Virus record (IMG/VR): IMGVR_UViG_3300031539_000138
Coordinates: 1-36,483 of that record
Length of the DNA: 36,483 bases
DNA from: a virus
Direction: 5' to 3' (one strand)
Below, piece by piece: positions 7,971 through 15,638 of this stretch. The notes under the pieces were generated by a model. That model had not been told where the DNA came from and did no database searches. It saw nothing but the letters and a program-made list of their open reading frames with translations. The first letter of the stretch is position 1. Every line of letters starts with the position of its first letter. The position numbers and the translations under genes were made by a program.

Positions 7971-10537
7971 TGGACAATATACTAAGGATAAGGATTCCGT
8001 TTCTAACTCAGGATGTGAGGATAGATACGAATTTTAAAGTAATAGCACAGCAGATTAATGCTCTTCCTAGAGATAATACTATCAGTGATGAGAAAATAAA
8101 GGACGGTACTATCTCTCAGAAAAAACTTAGTTTTACACTGACTGAGATGGGCACTCTTGATGACCTGAATGACGGTGCTTATGGAAAAATTCTCTCAACC
8201 GAGATTTCTGCTGGGCATATTAATTTAATGGCAGTTTCAGTTGTAGACCCATCCTTTACAACTGATAAAATAGGAGAGGGCGACAGTCATAAGTGGGACA
8301 CGGGGATTCCTCCGACTATTCTTGACCAATTAGCCGATGGCACTTATAAAAAGGTTCTGGCGGCAGATTTCACAGCAGAACATATAAAGCTTGCTGCAAT
8401 TACACAAGACACGACTCATCGGGTGGTGACTGATACTGAGAAAGGGACTTGGAATGGTAAGCCTGATGACATGGATGCGATTGGACAAGGGAGCACTTAT
8501 TGGAAATTAGCTCAGACTGAAATTGAGGCGGGACACATTAGATTATCAACTGCATACGGTACTTTAGATAATATAGCAAATGGTGCAGACTATGGCAAAG
8601 TAGCCCTGACAAGCATTGGTGCAGGTAAAATAATCGTAGCTGGGCTGGATAATGATGTAATCGCCAGGATGTTTGCCGATGGGGATGCCAAGACAAACAT
8701 CGAGGCATGGAGACATGCTTCTGACGTGACATTGATAGATGGTGGGGATATATATGCCGATTCAATTACTCTTGGGAGTATTAAAAGCGATGCATTTTCT
8801 TCTCTGGCTAATAGAAATCTTATTCAAAATAGTAGTTTCGATAAAGATGTTAGTGATACTTGGCCAATGACTTATTGGGATTGTGATAAGACTGGAGGAA
8901 CGTTTTATTCTTGTTCTAATTGGGCAGCAACGGAAAATCATAAAAAATATCCGTGGGATTTTGTCTTCTATTGCCACGTGGCGGCCGAAAATAATGACGG
9001 AAGTCAATATGTGCTGTTAAAATCTTCTGAATATATTCCAGTAGATATTACAAAACCCTATACGCTTAGCACATGGATTAAAAGACATGGAGATGTTCTA
9101 CGATGGTATTTAGGATTATATTTTTACGATTCTGATAAAGTTGCTTGCGACCCTACTTTTGATCTGCCTGCAAGCATGAATGGCATTACAACTACAGGTA
9201 CAGCCTATACTCATTATTCTGGGACTTTTGGGCCAGGAATGGATGTAGAATTTCCAGCTAATTGCAGATATGTGAAAATCCGATTTCATCCAATGTATAA
9301 CTATGGCTCGGGTTCATCTATCGGTTCTATGTCAACGGGATTACAGTTTGAGCCTGGAGACCATGTGACGGATTGGAAACCTTATTTACTGCCAGAAAAG
9401 TGGATGCATGGCAGTGATGCAACTTATATAGACGGTGGGAAAATATATACCCACTCAATAAACACTATTAGTTTAATAGCAGATTCAATTACTACAAAGT
9501 ATCTTAAACTCCCCTTTCCATCGTGGCATCAAGCTATATATAAAGTTTGTCCTTCATATAAGAACGGCTCTTTTGATAGTTTTATACAAGAATATTTTGC
9601 GGCTGGGACAGGTGCGAGTGGGGGGAATTATTATTGGTATAGGGCGTATTCAAAATTTAATCTTTTTCCTCTATTTGGAAGGACACTTACGGTGGCTGAA
9701 TTAAGATGGATACTCGCAGATAAGGGTTTTGCTGGAAGCGGAGCAAACGCTCAAATTCCACTCAGGCTACATGCAGTTGATGATTATGGAACTCCAACGA
9801 AGGATGACTGGGATTTGGTCACTAAAGTTGATTATGGAATTGTAAATGTTTATACAGATACAACTGGTAATGCCTATTCAGAAGATATAAAAACCCGAAT
9901 TCAAGCATTAATAAATGCCGAGACGCCTTATGCAGCTTTTAGATTCACTGGTCAGGTAGCTTCTCAAAAAATTACAAGATATCATACTCCTGTAAATTCT
10001 GATATAGGTGGATATTATGTATTGGGGAATAGTCCTGCTGCTTCTGCTGGGATACTTCGTGCTGATAGTCCTGGGAATTTAGCTGGGGCATTGGCAACAC
10101 CTTCTGGGAATCCAAATGTTATTAAAGTGCTTGGTTCAACTAATGCCTGGAGTTTTTATTTTTATATCTGGTCGGGCTACACTAACGATACCGTCACTTG
10201 GAGGTGGAGGCTCTATAAAAGAACTACCCCAGGAGTAGAAACCGAAATCAATAATGGAACATTTAATAGTGTTGGTACTGGAGTACAACAGGTAGCACCT
10301 TCAATTACTTTACCTGAGACGGCGATGGACGTTACGGATAGACTGGTTTTGAAACTTTGGCATGAGGCGAGTGCTGGAGCAGGGGCAGCCGGATGGGTGA
10401 TAGGAACTGACCACGGGAATCAGAATAACGAATACATTAAGGTAGATATTCCAGGAGATCCGCCTACTGAGCCAGCAGACCCCAATAATGCCAACAACTA
10501 TCGAATCTCAGAACCATGGCTGTATGTGGAGTTTTAA
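7970..10537 (+). CDS. Large modular tail fibre/receptor-binding protein
   Basis: 855 aa. The start overlaps the previous stop (TAATG). Residues 60-225 hold four imperfect units of about 30-50 residues (LDDLNDGAYGKILSTEI-AGHI; LDQLADGTYKKVLAADF-AEHI; YWKLAQTEIEAGHIRL; LDNIANGADYGKVALTSI-AGKI). The linker motif ASDVTLIDGGDIYADSIT (about 250-267) recurs as GSDATYIDGGKIYTHSI (about 477). Between them, 283-470 resembles a carbohydrate-binding jelly-roll (NLIQNSSFDKDVSDTWPM, then a WKPY end). After 515 there is a DNRLRE-like stretch and a beta-sandwich C-terminus. Host-receptor binding is inferred from architecture and from being the last large gene before lysis. Confidence 0.75.
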   Translation: MDNILRIRIPFLTQDVRIDTNFKVIAQQINALPRDNTISDEKIKDGTISQKKLSFTLTEMGTLDDLNDGAYGKILSTEISAGHINLMAVSVVDPSFTTDKIGEGDSHKWDTGIPPTILDQLADGTYKKVLAADFTAEHIKLAAITQDTTHRVVTDTEKGTWNGKPDDMDAIGQGSTYWKLAQTEIEAGHIRLSTAYGTLDNIANGADYGKVALTSIGAGKIIVAGLDNDVIARMFADGDAKTNIEAWRHASDVTLIDGGDIYADSITLGSIKSDAFSSLANRNLIQNSSFDKDVSDTWPMTYWDCDKTGGTFYSCSNWAATENHKKYPWDFVFYCHVAAENNDGSQYVLLKSSEYIPVDITKPYTLSTWIKRHGDVLRWYLGLYFYDSDKVACDPTFDLPASMNGITTTGTAYTHYSGTFGPGMDVEFPANCRYVKIRFHPMYNYGSGSSIGSMSTGLQFEPGDHVTDWKPYLLPEKWMHGSDATYIDGGKIYTHSINTISLIADSITTKYLKLPFPSWHQAIYKVCPSYKNGSFDSFIQEYFAAGTGASGGNYYWYRAYSKFNLFPLFGRTLTVAELRWILADKGFAGSGANAQIPLRLHAVDDYGTPTKDDWDLVTKVDYGIVNVYTDTTGNAYSEDIKTRIQALINAETPYAAFRFTGQVASQKITRYHTPVNSDIGGYYVLGNSPAASAGILRADSPGNLAGALATPSGNPNVIKVLGSTNAWSFYFYIWSGYTNDTVTWRWRLYKRTTPGVETEINNGTFNSVGTGVQQVAPSITLPETAMDVTDRLVLKLWHEASAGAGAAGWVIGTDHGNQNNEYIKVDIPGDPPTEPADPNNANNYRISEPWLYVEF

Positions 10538-10565
10538 TGATGTGGATAATAAAAGGAGAATTTAA

Positions 10566-10799
10566 ATGAAAAAAGAATTAACGACAGTCCAAGTCTATGC
10601 TGTAACTGCTGCCAAAGCTAATGTTACACGAACAGACATGGAATTACAATCTCTTTTACAGAGTGTTGCAGATGAACTTGGTGTGGATTATAAAAATGAG
10701 CTTTGGGGAATATCCAATGATTTAAAATATTTAGAGAGACGGGATGTTCCAAAGTCTAAGGTTAAGGAGATTATTCCAAGCGAGAAAAAGAAAAAATGA
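10566..10799 (+). CDS. Small hypothetical protein in lysis region
   Basis: 77 aa with a strong AGGAG site seven bases before the ATG. It has a helical middle (MELQSLLQSVADELGVDY) and a very basic C-terminus ending KKKK. There is no membrane segment or cysteine. Its stop overlaps the M15 peptidase start (ATGA), so they are probably translated together. I do not recognise the family. Confidence 0.75.
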   Translation: MKKELTTVQVYAVTAAKANVTRTDMELQSLLQSVADELGVDYKNELWGISNDLKYLERRDVPKSKVKEIIPSEKKKK

Positions 10800-11143
10800 C
10801 TCAACGAATAAGATTCATATGGATGTTTGCTCTCCTGGCATTATTTGCATACATCAATAAGATTGAATTTATTATATTCTGTTTTCATCGGACTGAAAAA
10901 GAGCAGAAGGAATTATTTGAAGAAGGTAAAACGAAGTGTGATGGAGTAAAGAAAAAATCCAGACATCAGAATTGGAGGGCGATTGATTTAGTTGTAATAG
11001 AGGATGGTAAATGTATCTGGCATGGGACATCTAAATATGAACTTTTAGGTAGATTTTGGAAGCTACTCGGCGGAACGTGGGGACATGATTGGTATAAAAA
11101 CAAAGAAACTGACTTTGACGATATTTACCACTTTGAGGTTTAA
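10796..11143 (+). CDS. M15-type peptidase, probable endolysin
   Basis: 115 aa. The zinc-site pattern of the M15_4/VanY-like family is visible: SRHQNWRAIDLVV (S-x-H with D seven residues later) and, at the C-terminus, WGHDW and DDIYHFEV (D-x-x-H-F-E). These enzymes cleave peptide cross-links of peptidoglycan, usually as L-Ala-D-Glu or D-Ala-D-Ala peptidases. Residues 6-28 are hydrophobic (FIWMFALLALFAYINKIEF), so it could be a signal-anchor endolysin. The usual GGDW is GHDW here. It is followed at once by a coiled-coil membrane protein and a holin candidate, consistent with a lysis cassette. Confidence 0.8.
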   Translation: MTQRIRFIWMFALLALFAYINKIEFIIFCFHRTEKEQKELFEEGKTKCDGVKKKSRHQNWRAIDLVVIEDGKCIWHGTSKYELLGRFWKLLGGTWGHDWYKNKETDFDDIYHFEV

Positions 11144-11145
11144 AT

Positions 11146-11805
11146 ATGAGCATTAAAGAAATTATTGCAAGAGAAAGTATAAAAAAGATTTTAGATATTA
11201 CTGGGATTGTCTTGGTTGCTTTTCTTGTGCTATTGTACTTGGGAAAAGCCTGCAAAACTACAGACAAAAACAGTCAACTTAAAGGTGAAATAATACAATT
11301 AAATCAGATGCTTTCTGTTCAGCGTCAAGTTTCTCAGAAAGAAATAAAGGAATTAGAGGCTGACATTACTGAACGGAATGAGGAAATTATAACTGTCGTG
11401 GCAGATGTTATAGCGAAAGAAGAAAAAATACAGGAATTGCATGTTGTCACGCAAAAACTTGAAAAAACATTACTATCTGCAACCCAAATTTCAAAAGATG
11501 ACATTATTGGCAATCTAAAAGAGCAAGTTACTGCCTGGAAGGATAAATTTGCGATTATTAATGCCGTTGTCAAGGATAAAGATGAGATAATTTTTAACCT
11601 CCAGGGAAAATATGAAGCACAGGTAAGGATTTCAACATACTATGAAGCATTATGGGAAAATACACGGGTGCTTATGGAAAAACAAAAAGTCAGAATAAAG
11701 GTACTTGAGGGAAAGCAGGGGAACTTACAGTTTGTTTCTACTGTAAAAAACATTGTAATCGGTGGGCTTGTTGCTTACATAGGTTATGGAGTAATAAAGA
11801 AATGA
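11146..11805 (+). CDS. Two-TM coiled-coil protein, spanin-like
   Basis: 219 aa. One transmembrane segment lies near residues 17-34 (GIVLVAFLVLLYLGK). A long charged coiled coil rich in E, K, Q and I covers about 40-185, and a second hydrophobic segment closes the protein (IVIGGLVAYIGYGVIKK). The position between endolysin and holin candidates suggests an Rz-like inner-membrane spanin, but those normally have only the N-terminal membrane segment. I see no convincing lipobox (LGKAC is a poor match), so a unimolecular spanin is not supported. Its stop overlaps the next start (ATGA). Confidence 0.6.
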   Translation: MSIKEIIARESIKKILDITGIVLVAFLVLLYLGKACKTTDKNSQLKGEIIQLNQMLSVQRQVSQKEIKELEADITERNEEIITVVADVIAKEEKIQELHVVTQKLEKTLLSATQISKDDIIGNLKEQVTAWKDKFAIINAVVKDKDEIIFNLQGKYEAQVRISTYYEALWENTRVLMEKQKVRIKVLEGKQGNLQFVSTVKNIVIGGLVAYIGYGVIKK

Positions 11806-11981
11806 ATGCATTAATGCGAACAAGATTGAAGATTTGCGTAATTGCGTTTTTTACGGTTATGGCGACAGCAATTCTTAAGCATTGGTTGCCAGGTATAGAC
11901 AATACTATTGTCGGTTTTGCGGTTGTGAATGTATTGGGTTATGGAATCTATGAAACACTTCGTCCTAGTAATGGTAAATAA
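11802..11981 (+). CDS. Small membrane protein, holin candidate
   Basis: 59 aa; ATG 11802 overlaps the previous stop by four bases. An in-frame ATG at 11814 is an alternative start. There are two hydrophobic segments, about residues 10-25 (KICVIAFFTVMATAILK) and 35-50 (TIVGFAVVNVLGYGIYE), separated by a short polar turn, with a short C-terminal tail. Size, topology and its place after peptidase and spanin-like genes fit a small class II-type holin. Function is inferred from context only. The HNH gene begins one base after its stop. Confidence 0.65.
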   Translation: MNALMRTRLKICVIAFFTVMATAILKHWLPGIDNTIVGFAVVNVLGYGIYETLRPSNGK

Positions 11982-11982
11982 A

Positions 11983-12540
11983 ATGCACAAAAATAAAGTA
12001 CATCATGATGGGAATTGGTTAAATCAGAAATATTGGGATGAGAAATTTAATCAATATGAAATAGCAAAGTTATGTAATGTCACCCAAACAACAATAGGAC
12101 GATGGTTTAAAAAATATGGCATAAAAGCAAGAACAAATAGTGAGGCGATAAAATTACATCGTTTGAAAAATCCAAACTTCAGAAACAGAGAAAATCATCC
12201 TCTTTGGGGAAAGCGAGGCGAGGATGCAGGTCATTGGAAGGGGGGAAAACGACACCTTGATAGTGGTTATATTAATATTTATCAACCAAATCACCCACAT
12301 GCTTACGGCAATCATTATATTCGTGAGCATCGCCTTGTCATGGAACAATATTTAGGAAGATACTTAGAACCCAATGAACTTGTACATCATAAAGATGGCA
12401 ATAAAACAAATAATAATATTAGCAATCTTTATCTAACTACGAGAAAAAAACATAAAATGGGTTATGGGGAAGCATATCAAGAAGGATTTGCCGCCGCATT
12501 GCTTCTCTGTTTAATGGCAAATAAATATAGGGCGATATAA
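11983..12540 (+). CDS. HNH homing endonuclease, copy 2
   Basis: 185 aa from ATG 11983, the first start after the holin stop; longer in-frame starts lie inside the holin gene. One HTH unit (IAKLCNVTQTTIGRWFKKY), a WKGGKR linker, and the HNH core EHRLVMEQYLGRYL, ELVHHKDGNKTNNNISNLYL. The C-terminal tail (YGEAYQEG, then ALLLCLMANKYR) is nearly shared with copy 3 on the other strand, showing these two are close relatives. The gene splits the lysis cassette from the next operon genes. Its last codons (ATAGGGCG) lie where the ribosome site of the following gene should be. Confidence 0.88.
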   Translation: MHKNKVHHDGNWLNQKYWDEKFNQYEIAKLCNVTQTTIGRWFKKYGIKARTNSEAIKLHRLKNPNFRNRENHPLWGKRGEDAGHWKGGKRHLDSGYINIYQPNHPHAYGNHYIREHRLVMEQYLGRYLEPNELVHHKDGNKTNNNISNLYLTTRKKHKMGYGEAYQEGFAAALLLCLMANKYRAI

Positions 12541-12541
12541 A

Positions 12542-12700
12542 ATGCCGTCAAAGTCCTTTTCAAATGATTCGCTAATGAATCATTATATGAGTTTATTAAA
12601 AAAGTGCCCTAAATGTGGGGCAAAAATGGAGAGAAAGCAATCTTGCTGTTCGGTTATTTGGAAATGCACGAAATGCCGTTGGAAGGAATCTGATATATAA
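12542..12700 (+). CDS. Mini zinc-ribbon protein
   Basis: 52 aa, beginning one base after the HNH stop. Two Cys pairs, CPKCG and CTKCRW, sit about 25 residues apart, with an extra CC between them. This is the pattern of a single zinc ribbon. It has no other domain. It may bind nucleic acid or protein; function unknown. Confidence 0.65.
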   Translation: MPSKSFSNDSLMNHYMSLLKKCPKCGAKMERKQSCCSVIWKCTKCRWKESDI

Positions 12701-12721
12701 AAAAAATTAAGGAGAAATAAA

Positions 12722-13381
12722 ATGTCATCAAATCCAATCTATGGGAATTTACCACAGGGAATAGTTCCAGGCGGGGTGGCTGCTCAAAACTATGCTCCAA
12801 CACTTACTCAAAGTGGACAAGGGGGATGGTATCCGCCTTCATATTACGGTATGAGCGGTGGACAAGGCTACGGACAGGGTTACGGACAGGGTTACGGCAT
12901 GCAGTCTGGGGGTGGTGGCGGCAGTTGGCTTAATAATGCACTAGGGGCAGGCGGAGCAGGGGCTGCACTGGCACCCATTTTAGGGATGAGCGGCCCCGCA
13001 GGATTGGCTGTCGGTGTGGGACTTTCACTTCTAACTGGACTTATAGGTGCTCTAGGTAAAGGTGCGAAGCGAAATAGATATATCGCAGAAGCAAAGAAGT
13101 TATTTCCTGAATTGAGCAAAGAAAGTTTTATGTATAAGAATCCAGAACTCAACAACGCAATTCAAACTACTTTGGGTCAAAAGATGAGTAATATGGCTGA
13201 TTGGGGTATGCCTGCTGGAAGGGACGAAGGGATAGATAATTTAATGGCTATTTTAAAAAAACTTACAATGACACCACAATCCAATAAAATAAAAGCGGGT
13301 CAGCCCCAATCAAGCCGCACCCAGAGAGCTGGTGGCTGGCAGCAGCAAGCATTTAATAAAAGACAGGCATCCCCGTATTAA
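12722..13381 (+). CDS. Gly-rich protein with membrane-active segment; ejection-protein candidate
   Basis: 219 aa with AAGGAG nine bases before ATG. Residues 47-59 are GQGYGQGYGQGYG, encoded by near-perfect DNA repeats. Residues 61-67 are Gly-rich. Residues about 74-113 are a glycine-zipper hydrophobic stretch (GAGGAGAALAPILGMSG, then GVGLSLLTGLIGALGKG). The C-terminus is polar and basic. A soluble protein with a Gly/Ala hydrophobic core just before several large virion-like genes suggests an internal virion protein that inserts in the host membrane during DNA ejection. This role is inference; I recognise no family. Confidence 0.65.
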   Translation: MSSNPIYGNLPQGIVPGGVAAQNYAPTLTQSGQGGWYPPSYYGMSGGQGYGQGYGQGYGMQSGGGGGSWLNNALGAGGAGAALAPILGMSGPAGLAVGVGLSLLTGLIGALGKGAKRNRYIAEAKKLFPELSKESFMYKNPELNNAIQTTLGQKMSNMADWGMPAGRDEGIDNLMAILKKLTMTPQSNKIKAGQPQSSRTQRAGGWQQQAFNKRQASPY

Positions 13382-13392
13382 GGAGAACTATT

Positions 13393-14592
13393 ATGATAGG
13401 ATATGGAGAAGAAGATAAAAACAATCGGGGATTAATTATTCCTCCCCCTAATCCATATATACAAGCACCAGGGTCATCCCCATATAATCAAAACAATCCT
13501 GCTGTGGGTGCGGGTGGTGGAAATTTGGGCTGGATTGCGGGAGCTGGTGATATAAGAACACTAGGGCGTGACATTCCTAGACGAGACCCCATTGATCGTC
13601 CACCACATCCCGAGCCGACACCACCACCAGATACGCCACCAAATACAGGTAAATGTGATGCGGAGGGAAACTGCCCAACTGGTTATCATTGTCATAAACC
13701 AAGTAATACATGTATAAAAGACGAAGAAAATCCGCCACCACCAGATACAGAACCCCTTCCTGGTGAAGACTTTCCTGGCCCAGACCCAGATGTTGAACCA
13801 TTCGTAGACCCCAACGCCCCTAGCACTACACCATCAGATAATGCTGGCCAAGAAGGAACTTCTGGGTGGTGGACACCCCCAACGGCTGACCTTAGCTCTC
13901 CCCCAGGATATGAATGGGCTAAAGAGATGTATTCTCCTCAATTACTGGATTATATTAATAAGATGTATGGTGAGGTTAGTCAAGAACCCAAATCACTTGA
14001 GGACATGTACCAGGGATTTTTAGAAAAAAATCCTGCACTAGAACAGATACAATATAATCAGGCATTAGCACGATTAAAAGGACAGCAGACAGCGTCAACT
14101 GAAAGTTTAAATCGTGCCATGTCTACTAGACGAGGTGGTGCTGAATCAGGTGGATACATAAATTCGTTGGAAGATATTGCACGTACATATGGTCGAGGTG
14201 TTCAAGATATAGCTACAAATCAAGCTGTAAGAAATATGACTGAACAGGAAGCACGGCAGCAAAATCTAATAGGCTATGCAGGACAGGATATTGCCAATAG
14301 ACAAGACTGGTTAGGTACAATGGGTGGTTGGGCTGGACAAGTGATGCCTTTTGAGCAGTGGAATATCCAAACTCCACATGATTGGGCATACCAGAAAGCA
14401 GGATTCAATCTTAATGATGCAGTGATACAGGAACAAATCAATGCGGCACGTAGAGGCGAATCGATGGGTTGGCTCACTTCGTTAATGAATTGGCAGAATC
14501 AGTTAGGCAGCCAGTATTACACGGGGCAAGGACAATGGGGTGACTATCAGAACACACGTGGCGGGAATATCTTACCTGGCTATGGGATGTAA
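13393..14592 (+). CDS. Virion-like protein with proline linkers and a small Cys-rich domain
   Basis: 399 aa. A Pro/Asp-rich region (about 66-170) surrounds a compact Cys motif at 86-109: C88, C94, C100 and C107, written CDAEGNCPTGYHCHKPSNTC. Spacing C-x5-C-x5-C-x6-C with P-x-G-Y is typical of small disulfide-bonded EGF- or EB-like modules. The C-terminal half is alanine- and glutamine-rich and helical (NQALARLKGQQTASTESLNR), ending with Gln/Gly/Tyr-rich segments. It lies between two other presumed internal virion genes. Disulfides would form only outside the reducing cytoplasm, hinting at surface exposure. Function unknown. Confidence 0.65.
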   Translation: MIGYGEEDKNNRGLIIPPPNPYIQAPGSSPYNQNNPAVGAGGGNLGWIAGAGDIRTLGRDIPRRDPIDRPPHPEPTPPPDTPPNTGKCDAEGNCPTGYHCHKPSNTCIKDEENPPPPDTEPLPGEDFPGPDPDVEPFVDPNAPSTTPSDNAGQEGTSGWWTPPTADLSSPPGYEWAKEMYSPQLLDYINKMYGEVSQEPKSLEDMYQGFLEKNPALEQIQYNQALARLKGQQTASTESLNRAMSTRRGGAESGGYINSLEDIARTYGRGVQDIATNQAVRNMTEQEARQQNLIGYAGQDIANRQDWLGTMGGWAGQVMPFEQWNIQTPHDWAYQKAGFNLNDAVIQEQINAARRGESMGWLTSLMNWQNQLGSQYYTGQGQWGDYQNTRGGNILPGYGM

Positions 14593-14603
14593 AGGAGGCT
14601 ATC

Positions 14604-15638
14604 ATGGCATTTGACTGGGAAGAATTTGCAAAAACAGGCATGGGGCCAGCAGTGAAGATGTATCAGGACTATATAACTGGTGGTATACGAAGCCAATTAT
14701 CACGACAAGGTTATTCACAAAGAATGAATGAAGCACAGTATGATGCACAGATAAAAAGTAAGCAAGCGAAAGAGGATTATGAGTATAAAAAGCTAATTGA
14801 GGATACGAAATATACACATGCCAGACAAATCGTTTTAGATAAATATACCAGTGCTGAACTATTGGAATTATTAAGAAACAAAAACAAACTAGGTCAATCG
14901 GAGTATGTGCGTGGTACAAATATAATAGTAGGACAAATAAAGCAAAAAGCCGATGAATATAAAAATTTCTCACAGAAAGATGTTGCATTATTTAAAGCTA
15001 CCTTAAAACAGTATGGCATGGTAAATCCAGGAGGATTAATGCAAATTAAGCAAGTTAATCTCGTTAATGGTATACAGCAATCTAAGGCGTTCAGGGATAT
15101 AGTAACGAGTGTTAAAAAAGAAAATGATGCCATGCTTCGTAATCCTGATTATATAGATTTACTTGACAGAGAACTGATGACTACTGATGAGGAAAGGTTA
15201 ACTACGTCAGAACAAGTACGATTAAGTAAATTTCGAGACCGCCGAAAGAAGAATTTAGAAAAAATCCAAACGGGGACAGCAAGTATGGGTCAAATTAATA
15301 ATGGGCTTTTTAGAACTGTGTCTGAATATCAGATTGGAGACCCAGTGCCACTTACACCCCAACAAGTACAAGACCTTAACTCATTTGGCATCCCAGTGCC
15401 ACAAGGAAAACCAAACCCTAAGGCTGTATCAATGAGTGATCACATCGAGTTCATCCGAAAGAGCGTGAAGGACAATAGGGGATTACCCAATAAACCAGAC
15501 GACACTACTGAACTTTTGAGTTATGGCCTTGACCTTATGTGGTTAGAACGCAATTGGAAGATTTACACACAGTTTTTTACTACACATCCAAACTACACAG
15601 TAAAAGAATTATTTGAACTTCTGGGAAGAAAGAAATAA
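14604..15638 (+). CDS. Helical internal-virion candidate
   Basis: 344 aa with AAGGAGG eight bases before the ATG. Mostly charged helices (YKKLIEDTKYTHARQIVLDK; NDAMLRNPDYIDLLDRELM); no Cys, signal peptide or membrane segment. Its stop overlaps the next start (TAATG), tying it to the 1043-aa protein. I do not recognise the family; context suggests an internal core or ejection protein. Confidence 0.6.
   Translation: MAFDWEEFAKTGMGPAVKMYQDYITGGIRSQLSRQGYSQRMNEAQYDAQIKSKQAKEDYEYKKLIEDTKYTHARQIVLDKYTSAELLELLRNKNKLGQSEYVRGTNIIVGQIKQKADEYKNFSQKDVALFKATLKQYGMVNPGGLMQIKQVNLVNGIQQSKAFRDIVTSVKKENDAMLRNPDYIDLLDRELMTTDEERLTTSEQVRLSKFRDRRKKNLEKIQTGTASMGQINNGLFRTVSEYQIGDPVPLTPQQVQDLNSFGIPVPQGKPNPKAVSMSDHIEFIRKSVKDNRGLPNKPDDTTELLSYGLDLMWLERNWKIYTQFFTTHPNYTVKELFELLGRKK

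Noticed and set aside
11929-11982. Longer N-terminus for HNH copy 2
   Set aside because: It would lie inside the holin-candidate gene; ATG 11983 aligns with the starts of the other copies.
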